Part shown: positions 7,411 through 15,247 of the stretch, one piece after another
How positions within the stretch are numbered: position 1 is the stretch's first letter
Layout of the letters: every line of letters begins with the position of its first letter
Source of the DNA: Pectobacterium brasiliense
Lineage (GTDB): Bacteria; Pseudomonadota; Gammaproteobacteria; Enterobacterales; Enterobacteriaceae
DNA length: 35,433 nt
Reading direction: 5' to 3'
Assembly (NCBI RefSeq): GCF_013449685.1
Contig: NZ_JACDSF010000040.1
Location: 1 to 35,433, forward strand
The notes under the pieces: model-generated
What the model was told of the DNA's origin: nothing
The model's database searches: none
Seen by the model: the letters and a program-made list of their open reading frames with translations, nothing else
Program-made: the position numbers and the translations under genes

Positions 7411-8089
7411 TCTGAACCCTCTATTGTTAATTAATAATTGTTATATATTAATTACTCAAATTATTATTCCTTGTCAAAAAAAACAAAACAAAAACCCAAA
7501 ATGGCAAGGTAAAATAAAAATCAACAACACCACATGATAGTAATCACTAACTATTTTATCTAATACTCTCCGCGTTACTTATTTTTGTCTATTAGTGTTT
7601 TTCATTTCACTTATTAAAATTTAATCCTGATTTCCATAATTGACCTGTGAATTGTGCAACAGGGAAAACTACCGATAAACTTGCCTATTTTCTTGTTTTA
7701 GCACTTTCCCGCCTTACGGCGGGATAAATTAACACTCTTTTTGTCCTTCGGACGCCATTTAAAAACCCATCATTTTAATATCGCGGAATACTTCAGCCGT
7801 TTATCCATATTGCGTCGCTTAATTCGGCGTTTTGTTTTACAGACAGTAATATATTTCGTATTAATTAATGAGAGGAGCTTTTACATTGTTTCTTTTTTTT
7901 AAGAAAACAATGCCCACTTATACACTGCGTAGCAGTGTGTGGGGTCTACCGACGGTTGCCTGCCGCAGGCTAAAAGCAAAACCAAGTTCAACGTCAACCC
8001 CTGAGTTTTTCTTGCGAAAAACTAAAATCAGCATGGTGAGCGTTAATGTTTATTTGATAGTTTTTATTATATTGAGGTTATATCAGTTA
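7411..8089. other. Non-coding mobilisation region, candidate oriT
   Basis: Hairpin-rich spacer before the relaxase. Visible elements: CCCGCC-TTAC-GGCGGG at 7708-7723; GTCC-TTC-GGAC at 7743-7753; ACACTGC-GTA-GCAGTGT at 7922-7938; GCCTG-CCG-CAGGC at 7958-7970; and AGTTTTTC-TTGC-GAAAAACT at 8004-8023, followed by AAAATCAGCATGG. The last resembles the layout of IncQ/RSF1010-type oriT sites, where an AGTTTCTC inverted repeat sits just before nic. Location directly upstream of a MobA/MobL relaxase supports oriT. An in-frame extension of the relaxase to 7868 runs through these hairpins and is rejected as coding. The nic site itself is not determined. Confidence 0.5.
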
Positions 8090-9523
8090 ATGGCAATATT
8101 TCATCTGGAGTTTAAAATAGTGAAACGTTCGGAGGGCATGTCTTCCTGTAGGAAGGCTGCCTACCATGCGCGTTGCAAAATAACAGATGATCGCACTGGC
8201 AATACCTACGATTTCAGCCACCGTTCTGATTTATTCTACCATCGGATATTAGCGCCTGATTCTGCTCCTTCTTATATTACTGAAAGCTCAACAACTTTAT
8301 GGAATGAAGTTGAAAGGGTTGAGCGTCAGAAAGATGGTCAAACAGCCCGTTATTTTGATGTTGCTATTCCTTGTGAGCTTAATAATGAAGATAAGATAAA
8401 ATTAGTAGTTGAATACTGTCAGAAGAACTTTGTTGATAAAGGCATGATTGCTGATATCGCTTTCCATGACCTTGATAGTCAAAATCCTCATGCACATGTG
8501 ATGCTGACATTAAAACCCATCACTACTGAAGGTTTTGGTAAAAAAGACCGAAGCTGGAATGATAGGAGTAATGTGATCAAATGGCGTGAGTCATGGTCAG
8601 TGATTACCAATCGCTATCTGGCTGCAGCTGGCAGCAATGAACGTATTGACCACCGTTCTATTGAGGCTCAACACAGTGAAGCACTGGAAAACGCCACTAT
8701 TACCTTGGATATTGAAGAAAAAGCGCTATGGCTTGCCAAGGCAACAGCAACCAGTCGCCCGGCAATGCAACGTGTTCATCGCGCCAAGTGGAACAGCAAA
8801 CAGGTTCAGGAAAAACGTGCTGCTGAACAGGCTGTTCGTGATGAGATGAAGCTGGAAGCACAGGCCACATATAGTGTCTTCAAAGATTTGGATCTTCAGA
8901 TCGTTGTTGACCTCAGAAGTTTCACCGTATCCGAAATGTCTGAACCTGTTGAAATAGTATTGCCTGAAATACAACCTCGAACAAAGTTCTCTGAAACGGG
9001 TTCGCAGTCGGCATCATCAGAAAACCAAATACCTGTTCTGGTTGCCCCTGTGCCTCATACACGCACTAAATTGAAAACCCCATCCTTCCCCTTCCCAACT
9101 GCCAGTACGGTCAAACGTGCTCCTGTTAAAAGTAAGAGAAAGCAGGTTAAACCTCGTCAGACCGGTTTGTTCAAGCGTTTCACTTTACTGGTAGTGGAAT
9201 ATATAAGAGAAAAATTTGTCTGGGCCAAGAAGAAGCCCGTCGCTCCTGATGTTGAGCACGATAAACGTATTGCCGAAAACTACGTCTTTGACGAGGTGCA
9301 GGGGATCTATGTTCCACGCGCTGAGCATGAGAGACGAGACAGATTTAACAGTGACACTTATAGTCCAACACCGGATGAGATCAGGCGTTTTCCAAGACGT
9401 CCTATACGTGAACAGACAGAGGCCAATAACGGAATGGATCTCACCCCATCCATACCACAAGAACAGACGAAGAAGTACAGCTCCCCAAGGCTTAGACCAT
9501 CGAGTCTCCATGATAGAGATTAA
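8090..9523 (+). CDS. mobA: MobA/MobL-family (MOBQ) relaxase
   Basis: 477 aa from the ATG at 8090 (weak GAGG 12 nt upstream). The true N-terminus MAIFHLEFKIVKRSEG is the family signature. Tyr25 in KAAYHA is the expected catalytic tyrosine. The three-histidine metal site is H126 (AFHDLD), H134 and H136 (NPHAHVMLTLKP). The enzyme nicks oriT, stays bound to the 5' end and pilots the strand through a type IV secretion channel. The relaxase domain covers about residues 1-240. The rest is basic and low-complexity, with no helicase or primase motifs, so this is a short form. The C-terminal 100 residues are found twice more downstream as decayed fragments (11652-12097, 15248-15376). Confidence 0.93.
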   Translation: MAIFHLEFKIVKRSEGMSSCRKAAYHARCKITDDRTGNTYDFSHRSDLFYHRILAPDSAPSYITESSTTLWNEVERVERQKDGQTARYFDVAIPCELNNEDKIKLVVEYCQKNFVDKGMIADIAFHDLDSQNPHAHVMLTLKPITTEGFGKKDRSWNDRSNVIKWRESWSVITNRYLAAAGSNERIDHRSIEAQHSEALENATITLDIEEKALWLAKATATSRPAMQRVHRAKWNSKQVQEKRAAEQAVRDEMKLEAQATYSVFKDLDLQIVVDLRSFTVSEMSEPVEIVLPEIQPRTKFSETGSQSASSENQIPVLVAPVPHTRTKLKTPSFPFPTASTVKRAPVKSKRKQVKPRQTGLFKRFTLLVVEYIREKFVWAKKKPVAPDVEHDKRIAENYVFDEVQGIYVPRAEHERRDRFNSDTYSPTPDEIRRFPRRPIREQTEANNGMDLTPSIPQEQTKKYSSPRLRPSSLHDRD

Positions 9524-9614
9524 ATAACAACACTTAATTAGTCTTTTTAAATGCATGATAATAAAGTATATTTACCTACATTACTGGTATCTTGATAATG
9601 CGATAACATTAAAT

Positions 9615-9643
9615 TTGACTGTACGTTACCTATCGTACATAAT
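9615..9643 (+). promoter_or_regulatory. Promoter with operator palindrome filling the spacer
   Basis: TTGACT at 9615-9620, exactly 17 nt, then CATAAT at 9638-9643. The inverted repeat TGTACG-N8-CGTACA (9620-9639) covers the whole spacer. A repressor there would block RNA polymerase, the usual autoregulation layout of a toxin-antitoxin operon. Confidence 0.7.
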
Positions 9644-9657
9644 ATAGGGAAAGAGTA

Positions 9658-9954
9658 ATGGGATTCAGTGATGTAAAACACGAAGCGATACAATGCTTAA
9701 AATCTGGGGCTTATGATCATTCTGCTAGAATTGATATCGATGAGAAAAACCTGTTTTCGGCTGGCGTTGTGGATGCAGAATATGTTGTCTCTTTGATAAG
9801 CAAGACATCCGGCACTCAGTATGAGTGTAGCCCTCATCATCAGGATAGCGCAACAGACGTGCATATATGTCGCCCGTTTAAAGATGGTTGTTATTGGTAT
9901 GTGAAGTTTTTTTTCATTGATCCAGATGTTATTTTTATAAGCGTTCATAAGTAA
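9658..9954 (+). CDS. MqsR-like toxin candidate
   Basis: 98 aa, the length of MqsR toxins. The order of conserved-looking elements fits an MqsR/RelE-like RNase fold: an N-terminal helix (VKHEAIQCLKSG), a short linker, a second helix (DAEYVVSLISK), then a beta-rich half (TQYECSPHH... VHICRP... YWYVKFFF... DVIFISVHK). The aromatic-lysine strand and the final FIS-x-H-K are the best clues. It is the first gene after a tightly controlled promoter, and a zinc-ribbon gene follows 11 bp later, the toxin-first order of mqsRA. If right, it is an mRNA interferase neutralised by the next protein. Family assignment is by pattern only. Confidence 0.6.
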   Translation: MGFSDVKHEAIQCLKSGAYDHSARIDIDEKNLFSAGVVDAEYVVSLISKTSGTQYECSPHHQDSATDVHICRPFKDGCYWYVKFFFIDPDVIFISVHK

Positions 9955-9965
9955 GGGAGATTGAT

Positions 9966-10565
9966 ATGAGAATAGTTAAAGAAGGGGATAAACGACAGGT
10001 AATCTGCCACAATTGCGGGAGAAGTGAAGCCACTTACTTATTGCGTAATGTTGACTTTAGCGATAAAAGTGGTACGGTTAAAAATATATTAGCTGCCGTT
10101 TGTGATAAATGCCGTGATGTTGTAAGTATTCCAGCCCAGTCAACCCCCAAAATTAAGGCTGAATACAACAAAATAAAGTCTTCTATAGAAGTCCGAGTTC
10201 CAGCACATTTTTTAGATGTCTTAAACGTAGCAACTCAAAAAATAAATCCTGCTCTAGATGAAAGTTTTAATCGTTCTCTTATACTGTATTATATACATGC
10301 TTTGAATTCTGGCCGCTACGATCAACATGGACTGTCTAAATTTTTAAATGATGAATTTGCTAAGGCAAAGGCATCAAAAAGAATTTCTATGAAAATAAAT
10401 ACTAATCAGCTTGATGAACTCAATGCAATAATGGCGAGGCAAAAACTTAAAAAGAATACTGACGTTATTAAGGCTGTAATAATGAAAATAAATGAAGATA
10501 TTGTTCAAAATGATAAACCTGAACAACTTTCTGAATTAAGAAACGTAGCTGCTGCATTTTCCTAA
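9966..10565 (+). CDS. Zinc-ribbon antitoxin candidate
   Basis: 199 aa with GGGAGATTGAT before the ATG. Residues 15-18 (CHNC) and 46-49 (CDKC) form a zinc ribbon at the N-terminus, the same place where MqsA antitoxins bind zinc and their toxin. The remainder is not the MqsA Xre-type HTH. It has two repeated ribbon/helix-like segments (SSIEVRVPAHFLDVLNVAT and KRISMKINTNQLDELNAIM), each a strand followed by a helix as in ribbon-helix-helix DNA-binding proteins. This may therefore be a zinc ribbon joined to tandem RHH-like domains that bind the TGTACG-N8-CGTACA operator. The role is inferred from position and zinc site. Confidence 0.6.
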   Translation: MRIVKEGDKRQVICHNCGRSEATYLLRNVDFSDKSGTVKNILAAVCDKCRDVVSIPAQSTPKIKAEYNKIKSSIEVRVPAHFLDVLNVATQKINPALDESFNRSLILYYIHALNSGRYDQHGLSKFLNDEFAKAKASKRISMKINTNQLDELNAIMARQKLKKNTDVIKAVIMKINEDIVQNDKPEQLSELRNVAAAFS

Positions 10566-10620
10566 AATTAGGGAATTATATTTTTTATTTTCCATAAACA
10601 CATTCACAAGGAATGTCTAA

Positions 10621-11514
10621 ATGTCATTATTGAGAGATATACAGAATGCAGCAATTGATTCAAGTGTCAATTTAGCTTCTTTATTAAGACAATGTAAAAT
10701 ATTAGCCTCAAGGCTTGGTAATACAGAGTTTAAAAACTGGGTGGAATACGAGTTAAACGGTTATCCTAATGCAGATCTACTTCCTAGCTATAGGCAATTT
10801 AAGGTAACATCCAAGGGAAATTTTGCTGGTTCGTTTAATCGAATGATAAAAAATGCTGATATACTAACGTATAGAATTCCTAGTAAGTTTAGAACTCCTC
10901 TCGAATCCCATAAAATAATATCCCCCATTGCAGAACTCGAATCTCTGGTAAGAAATAGTGACGGTTCATTAGCTCAAGTGCCTTGGCCCTCAACAATTGC
11001 AGTTCATCTGTGTAATGATATGTATGATGACATGCAATGTTTACAAGCTTGGAAAATTATACCTATTACTAAAATTGAGGGGATATTAGATACGATCAGA
11101 ACAAAAGTTCTCAATTTTGCTCTTGAGATTGAATCTGAAAATCCTGATGTAGGTGAGGCTAATGTGAATTCGAATCCCGTATCACAAGAGAAAATCCAAA
11201 CCGTATTTAATACGTATATTACTGGTAATGTCGAAAATGTTGCTACTGGTAGCCATGATTTTACTCAAAATGCCAGCTATGGCGAAAATAATAAAGAATT
11301 ATTCGATAGCTTATTAAATGCGTTAAAAGAACTTAAAGGTAGTTCTGCTGCGGAGAATATGACTGCAATTGTTGAAGAAATGAGAGCAGCTAACAATAAT
11401 ACGAGTTTTAAATCGTATTATCTGAAATTTATTTCTCTCCTCTCTGATCATATGCAGGTTTTAGGGCCTGTTATCACTCCATTTTTACCGGCGATAACAG
11501 CTTTAATAGCTTAG
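10621..11514 (+). CDS. AbiTii-domain protein
   Basis: 297 aa with AAGGA 9 nt before the ATG. Residues 1-60 (SLLRDIQNAAIDSSVNLASLL, then RQCKILASRLGNTEFKNWV, EYELNGY, LPSYRQF) are the hallmark of the AbiTii domain, named for its link with abortive infection. The middle has a Gln/Asn/Gly-rich segment (ITGNVENVATGSHDFTQNASYG). The C-terminal part is helical, with a hydrophobic end (VLGPVITPFLPAITALIA) that could insert in a membrane. It follows the toxin-antitoxin-like pair by 55 bp and is probably part of the same defence module. How it acts is not known; membrane damage is one guess. Confidence 0.85.
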   Translation: MSLLRDIQNAAIDSSVNLASLLRQCKILASRLGNTEFKNWVEYELNGYPNADLLPSYRQFKVTSKGNFAGSFNRMIKNADILTYRIPSKFRTPLESHKIISPIAELESLVRNSDGSLAQVPWPSTIAVHLCNDMYDDMQCLQAWKIIPITKIEGILDTIRTKVLNFALEIESENPDVGEANVNSNPVSQEKIQTVFNTYITGNVENVATGSHDFTQNASYGENNKELFDSLLNALKELKGSSAAENMTAIVEEMRAANNNTSFKSYYLKFISLLSDHMQVLGPVITPFLPAITALIA

Positions 11515-11518
11515 ATTA

Positions 11519-11668
11519 TCAACCGCATAATTCATTTTCACTTTCTGGCGATGAAGATGCACATTGACTTTTTTCATTTTTTGAAACAACCTCATCGATT
11601 TTACTACCACTTCTGGTTTGTATGTAATTTTCATCTGAAAAAGGATTGAAAACTAAACTGAATCCCAT
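11519..11668 (-). CDS. Possible small ORF (49 aa), convergent with AbiTii gene
   Basis: ATG at 11668, stop at 11519. The product begins MGFSLVFNPFSDENYIQTRS and ends SSSPESENELCG. Its composition is plausible for a real soluble peptide. However, the GAAGAGG before the ATG is too close to be a good ribosome-binding site, and the start lies inside the decayed mobA fragment. It could be the broken end of a gene brought in with this block. Confidence 0.3.
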   Translation of the reverse strand: MGFSLVFNPFSDENYIQTRSGSKIDEVVSKNEKSQCASSSPESENELCG

Positions 11669-12097
11669 CCTCTTCAGCGACCAGAGCGATCAAACACGCT
11701 CCTGTTAAAAATAAGAGGAAAGTAGGTTAAACCCCGTCAGGATGGGATTTTTAAACGTTTCACTTTACTGGTAGTGGAATATATAAGAGAAAAATTTGTC
11801 TGGGCCAAGAAGAAACCAGCTCCTGTTTCCGTTGATGCTGATCATGATAAGCGCATTGCTGAAAACTATGTGTTTGATGAGGTGCAGGGTATCTATGTAT
11901 CACGCGCTTAGCATGAGAGACGAGCCAGATTTAACAGTGATGCTTACAGTCCCACACCAGATGAGATCAGGCGTTTTCCAAGTCGTCCAGTTAAGCCAGC
12001 ACAGCTTGATAGCAATCTTGACTACATACCAACACTCGCGGCGGACAAGAAAAAGCCGGTGCCTAAATTGAAACCACTGGGTTATCATAACTATTGA
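11652..12097 (+). pseudogene. Decayed mobA 3' fragment, copy 2
   Basis: Nucleotide and protein match to the last ~150 codons of mobA (about 9066-9520). For example, a long identical stretch spans 11760-11812 and corresponds to 9180-9232. Reading KFVWAKKKPAPV, then DHDKRIAENYVFDEVQGIYV, then ARFNSDAYSPTPDEIRRFPS. The frame is broken upstream by small indels and stops near 11730-11750, and by TAG at 11908-11910 where mobA has GAG. The tail after RRFPSRPV differs from mobA and ends KLKPLGYHNY-stop. It is a relic of a second, related mobA whose 5' part is gone. Confidence 0.88.
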
Positions 12098-12171
12098 ACA
12101 ACACATTCGATTAGGCAGATGATATATAATTCGACTATTCAATAAGACCCAATTTGAGTAATTTATTCCAT

Positions 12172-12199
12172 GAGAAAAACCTGTCAGTCAGGATTTCTC
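12172..12199 (-). terminator. Intrinsic terminator overlapping a stop codon
   Basis: On the minus strand: CCTG, loop ACTGA, CAGG, then TTTTTC, extended outward by GAGAAA/TTTCTC. The stem contains the TGA of the phosphatase gene. Confidence 0.65.
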
Positions 12200-12742
12200 G
12201 TAAACAGTTAATTCCCAGTAATTTTTACCTAATTTTTTTGTTTTTTTGAATCCTTCCCTTTCAAGCTGATAGCCAATCATACGATTCATAATCCCATGTC
12301 CCATTAGAGAAATCGAGGATTCTTTTTGGGCAAAACTTATTAACTTTGTTGCGGCCAATTTAGATCGGTGTTTAGCTGAGCAATATGATTCAACATTTTT
12401 AGAAAACCCTACAAACCATAAGATACGAAATAAAAAAGCATATGTCATAGGTGATAACTTCAACGCCAAAATGTTGAATGAAGGTAACTGAGCCTCACAA
12501 TATACTGAGTCAATGACATCAGGATTAATACCCATCATTTTCAATGATGTTAATGCTCTAGGTAAAGAACTAGCTATAACAAAACTCTTGCTGATAAGGT
12601 TTTTTGTAAAAAGGTATGCTGGAGGATTTTCACTTACCTCACTTTTATCATAATTTTCTATCCACAACCCCATTTCATGTGAAGATAATTTTTTTGTTAT
12701 GTTAATATCAGGTTTTCCATGCCGTATTAATATTACTTTCAT
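12188..12742 (-). CDS. Histidine phosphatase family protein
   Basis: 184 aa with AAAAGGGGACATT before the ATG. The N-terminal IRHGK carries the phospho-acceptor His (RHG motif, residues 7-9). SSLPRAL supplies the second arginine region, and SLMGHGIMNRM supplies the second catalytic histidine. These are the marks of the phosphoglycerate-mutase-like histidine phosphatase superfamily. The substrate cannot be told. The middle region is unusually hydrophobic (MTYAFLFRILWFVGF), which could be a membrane contact. It is flanked by mobA relics and carried as a single-gene cargo with its own terminator. Confidence 0.82.
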   Translation of the reverse strand: MKVILIRHGKPDINITKKLSSHEMGLWIENYDKSEVSENPPAYLFTKNLISKSFVIASSLPRALTSLKMMGINPDVIDSVYCEAQLPSFNILALKLSPMTYAFLFRILWFVGFSKNVESYCSAKHRSKLAATKLISFAQKESSISLMGHGIMNRMIGYQLEREGFKKTKKLGKNYWELTVYEKS

Positions 12743-12878
12743 AATGTCCCCTTTTCTTTCAAGGAGAACATTATAGCATATGAAATGGAAATGCAGATTT
12801 ATGGCGTGAAAATATCTGAAAAATAAAAGGGGAATACTTATATATACCCTCTCATCTTAATTAACAACCGGGATTTAC

Positions 12879-13154
12879 TTATTTTTTATCAAGTGCATCT
12901 CGATAGCGCTGTTGCTCAACAATACTCAGGTTGGGATCAGACAGAACACTCCGCCCCTTCACAGCAATATCGTAATCAATTTGAGATCGTGTCTCATATT
13001 CTTTGTTCGGTTTAAAATAATCTGATTGCGATGCAGATGACGGCACAGAATAACCAGAATATGTTTTACTTCCAGCACAACCAAGATAAGCCAGCAAACA
13101 GGAAGCACTACGTCCACACCGTATTGTATCCATTAACTGTGTAGCTACTGCCAT
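12879..13154 (-). CDS. Possible lipoprotein, N-terminus uncertain
   Basis: 91 aa if read from the ATG at 13154; a start at the ATG encoding MDTIRCGR is also possible. A hydrophobic run CLLAYLGC followed by AGSKTYSGYSVPSSASQS looks like a lipobox and a Ser-rich linker. After this a charged, soluble domain ends LSIVEQQRYRDALDKK. None of the starts has a good ribosome-binding site and the signal sequence is oddly basic and short, so the 5' end may be damaged or fused. A lipoprotein for surface or entry exclusion would suit a plasmid, but this is inference. Confidence 0.45.
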   Translation of the reverse strand: MAVATQLMDTIRCGRSASCLLAYLGCAGSKTYSGYSVPSSASQSDYFKPNKEYETRSQIDYDIAVKGRSVLSDPNLSIVEQQRYRDALDKK

Positions 13155-13352
13155 TCACATTTGAAAACACGCCGTGAAACCTAATGGCATAGATAATCAG
13201 GAATGATGTGTATTAGCTCAGGGTTATACCTCACAGACAACTTTGTGCCAGAAACGGACTTATGCAAATGGTGGTTCTGTCATGTGATATACTCGATATG
13301 TCGAAAAATGCCATAAACATGCTAACTTAGGGGTCTCGAAACGCTGGCGATT
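13155..13352. other. Spacer without recognisable gene
   Basis: Average-GC spacer upstream of the possible lipoprotein gene and downstream of the peptidase gene. No open frame with a usable start is seen; it probably contains the lipoprotein promoter and remnant DNA. Confidence 0.3.
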
Positions 13353-14147
13353 TTAGTTATACAAAGCTTTAATCTCTTCTGAGAAATTAATAAAGGCACC
13401 GGCAACAAGGTATTTTCCTTTCTGTCTGTGATGTTCTTTAAATACACCTACAACTCTCAGAGTCAGAGCATTAGTATTTTTATTTTTCAGAATCTGCATA
13501 ACTGGCCCCCCACTCATTCCTTCCAGAGAAGGTAGTGACTTCCCAGAACTCAATGGTTCAAACATTTCAGTGCGTATCATTTTTTTTCGAGAGTCAAAAT
13601 TGAAGTAAATGTCTTCTTTCCTTGAGTCAAACTCAAATGAGTTGAAGAAGATGTTATAAATTTGAGTATTTATTCCCGATTTATCAAGTTTATATTTATT
13701 TTTATTTGAGGGACAGCCTGAAACGATCATTGACATCGTTGGTTCATAATCTTGGCCTAGTTCATCACTGAAAGCAATGAAGTTTTCCTCAGAGTGCATG
13801 AGAGCTTTCGGTGGCATGATTGCCGCATAGTCGTGAGATTCACTTTTTATATATATGATTTTATCAAGAGGAAAGAAACTATTGTTTAGAGAAAAAAAAC
13901 ACATCCTATTTATCAATTCATCTACCACATGATTTGCTGTAATTATTGAATAAAACCCATTCTTTTTTATCAGAAAACCGCTACCAACTGAAATGAAGTT
14001 TTTATTACTATTAATTTCAGGCACGTAAAAGGCTATAATTGCTCGTTGCCATTTATCTATTAACATAGTTCCTAAACTAGACTCATGACTATTTGGAAAA
14101 TCATACAGAATGCTATTAAATGGATACTGTAAGTAGGATTTAAACAT
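13353..14147 (-). CDS. Trypsin-like serine peptidase
   Basis: 264 aa from the ATG at 14147, chosen because GGAAAGAAAA precedes it; an in-frame ATG 12 bp upstream has no site. The full S1-type triad is visible: His73 in SIITANHVVDEL, Asp106 in SESHDYAAI, Ser212 in LEGMSGGPVMQI. GSGFLIKK before the His strand is the usual oxyanion-side barrel start. No signal peptide, PDZ or fused sensor domain is present, so it is a stand-alone cytosolic peptidase. Such peptidases occur as effectors of phage-defence systems and as housekeeping proteases. The adjacent 57-aa membrane protein is a possible partner. Confidence 0.85.
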   Translation of the reverse strand: MFKSYLQYPFNSILYDFPNSHESSLGTMLIDKWQRAIIAFYVPEINSNKNFISVGSGFLIKKNGFYSIITANHVVDELINRMCFFSLNNSFFPLDKIIYIKSESHDYAAIMPPKALMHSEENFIAFSDELGQDYEPTMSMIVSGCPSNKNKYKLDKSGINTQIYNIFFNSFEFDSRKEDIYFNFDSRKKMIRTEMFEPLSSGKSLPSLEGMSGGPVMQILKNKNTNALTLRVVGVFKEHHRQKGKYLVAGAFINFSEEIKALYN

Positions 14148-14284
14148 TTTTCTTTCCATTGTAAAGTCTGCTGTAGGCTAATAACTGACGTTTTCCTTGA
14201 GATTCTACGGCAAAACGAATGAAGGTGAGTATTTTCTAACTTAAACGATGCATTGACGTTAAGCAACTGATATCGGCGTTTCTC

Positions 14285-14377
14285 GTGAACATTAGAGAAA
14301 GACGGAAAAATCTTATCATCGCTGCAGTGGTATTATTAGTCTATAATGGATGGTCTTTCATCCGTATGATATGGTAA
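14285..14377 (+). CDS. Possible small membrane peptide (30 aa)
   Basis: GTG start at 14285, stop at 14377. The product reads NIRERRKNLIIAAVVLLVYN then GWSFIRMIW, a basic front and one hydrophobic span. No clear ribosome-binding site is present and the frame is open upstream to 14239. Type I toxins have this look, but the evidence is thin. Confidence 0.2.
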   Translation: MNIRERRKNLIIAAVVLLVYNGWSFIRMIW

Positions 14378-14404
14378 TCCAATCTTTCCCATTGTGGGGA
14401 AGAT

Positions 14405-14578
14405 TTAAAATATAGGTTTTGTCATTTGTAGATAAATCAACTCACACATAAATATAATTATAACGATAAGCCACCAATATTTCGAACTTGATAGTTTCAC
14501 AGGATAATACCAGAAGTATCCATCTAATCTCCTTAAATAGCGTTTGATATTATATTTATATCTGCCAACCCTATTCAT
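14405..14578 (-). CDS. Small membrane protein (57 aa)
   Basis: An excellent ribosome-binding site (GGAGAG, 6 nt before ATG at 14578) supports this gene. The N-terminus is strongly basic and aromatic (NRVGRYKYNIKRYLRRLDGY), followed by YYPVKLSSSKY and one transmembrane segment (WWLIVIIIFMCELIYL) near the C-terminus. Predicted topology is N-in, basic domain cytosolic. It lies between the A-B cassette (copy I) and the trypsin-like peptidase, all on the minus strand. It may be a membrane anchor or toxin related to one of them. No known family recognised. Confidence 0.6.
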   Translation of the reverse strand: MNRVGRYKYNIKRYLRRLDGYFWYYPVKLSSSKYWWLIVIIIFMCELIYLQMTKPIF

Positions 14579-14649
14579 GTTTCACTCTCCATTTATATTT
14601 TATAAAAATCGTTTAACAGGTGGGATGGCTCACTACGTGAACCACCCAC

Positions 14650-14829
14650 CTATACCAAGGATAATTTGTAGTTAGAATTCAATATATCTATTAAGTTCGT
14701 TGGTTTCTTCTCAATATCACGGGAAACCTCTTTATCTGTCATTTTCCCCGGTAAAAAAGGCTCATGAACGAGATCTGATTGAGAAATATGCCTTTCAAAT
14801 AAACTTATATTTTTTAATTTTATTTTCAT
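14650..14829 (-). CDS. B-type partner, copy I (59 aa)
   Basis: The ATG at 14829 overlaps the TGA of the preceding A gene (ATGA), so translation is coupled. The N-terminus MKIKLKNISLFERHI matches the start of the metallopeptidase B (MKIEYHNENVFNKFI) and of the truncated B at 25570-25638 (MRIELINDNLFDEFL) at M1, I3, N7 and F11, with conservative matches at 2 and 10. After about residue 15 the sequence is different: QSDLVHEPFLPGKMTDKEVS and a C-terminal helix ending NLIDILNSNYKLSLV. There is no signal peptide. The unrelated body on a shared N-terminal head is the main reason to call the A-B cassette a modular system. Confidence 0.65.
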   Translation of the reverse strand: MKIKLKNISLFERHISQSDLVHEPFLPGKMTDKEVSRDIEKKPTNLIDILNSNYKLSLV

Positions 14830-15185
14830 TCTCTACTCATCATTATGACACTCATTTCTCCTTCTTTGAAGGTACCATACTCATCAGAAAAAACAAAGCC
14901 AAGATAATAGCATTCTTTATTTTGAACGTTTAAAAAATTGTTAAAATAACCACTTCTATTTATATTAAAAGAATATAAATCATCTTTTATTTCAATTCCT
15001 AAGACCCCATTTTCCACATATATCTTATAGCCACCATTTTTAAATGCTTGTAAAATTGAAATCTGAGCCTCATGAATTAAACCAATGATACCAATTAAAA
15101 TCAAATCATTCCGTCCTTCATAACCATATATCTTGAATTGTGGTTCAACTAAATTCTTACCTCCAACTTTTATTGTTAACTTCAT
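14826..15185 (-). CDS. A-type protein, copy I (119 aa)
   Basis: It begins MKLTIKVGGKNLVEPQFKIY and ends with a strand-rich part (YYLGFVFSDEYGTFKEGEMSVIMMS). It is clearly paralogous to 25125-25475 and 25635-25985: shared MxLxIxVGxKxLxEPxFKIY, central 'NGV(L/M)G', 'YSF(N/D)I' and 'F(V/A)F' strands at the same spacing. Small, soluble, rather acidic; no export signal. AAAGGAGATGGATA precedes the ATG, and the shared promoter (15217-15245) lies upstream. Its stop overlaps the start of a B partner. The family is not one I recognise; chaperone, carrier or immunity roles are possible. Confidence 0.8.
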   Translation of the reverse strand: MKLTIKVGGKNLVEPQFKIYGYEGRNDLILIGIIGLIHEAQISILQAFKNGGYKIYVENGVLGIEIKDDLYSFNINRSGYFNNFLNVQNKECYYLGFVFSDEYGTFKEGEMSVIMMSRE

Positions 15186-15216
15186 TATCCATCTCCTTTA
15201 TTATGATAGTAATAAG

Positions 15217-15245
15217 GAAATAACCAATTTATAAAATCATGTCAA
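15217..15245 (-). promoter_or_regulatory. Shared A-cassette promoter, copy I
   Basis: Minus strand TTGACA, 17 nt, TATTTC, with the inner block TATAAATTGGTTATTTCC also found at copies II and III with one or two changes. Confidence 0.6.
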
Positions 15246-15247
15246 AT

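Noticed and set aside
7868..8089. In-frame 5' extension of the mobA reading frame.
   Set aside because: It runs through dense hairpins typical of oriT DNA. The family N-terminus MAIFHLEFKI starts at 8090.
11796..12142. Open frames on both strands over the second mobA relic.
   Set aside because: They are out of frame with, or antisense to, the clear mobA homology.
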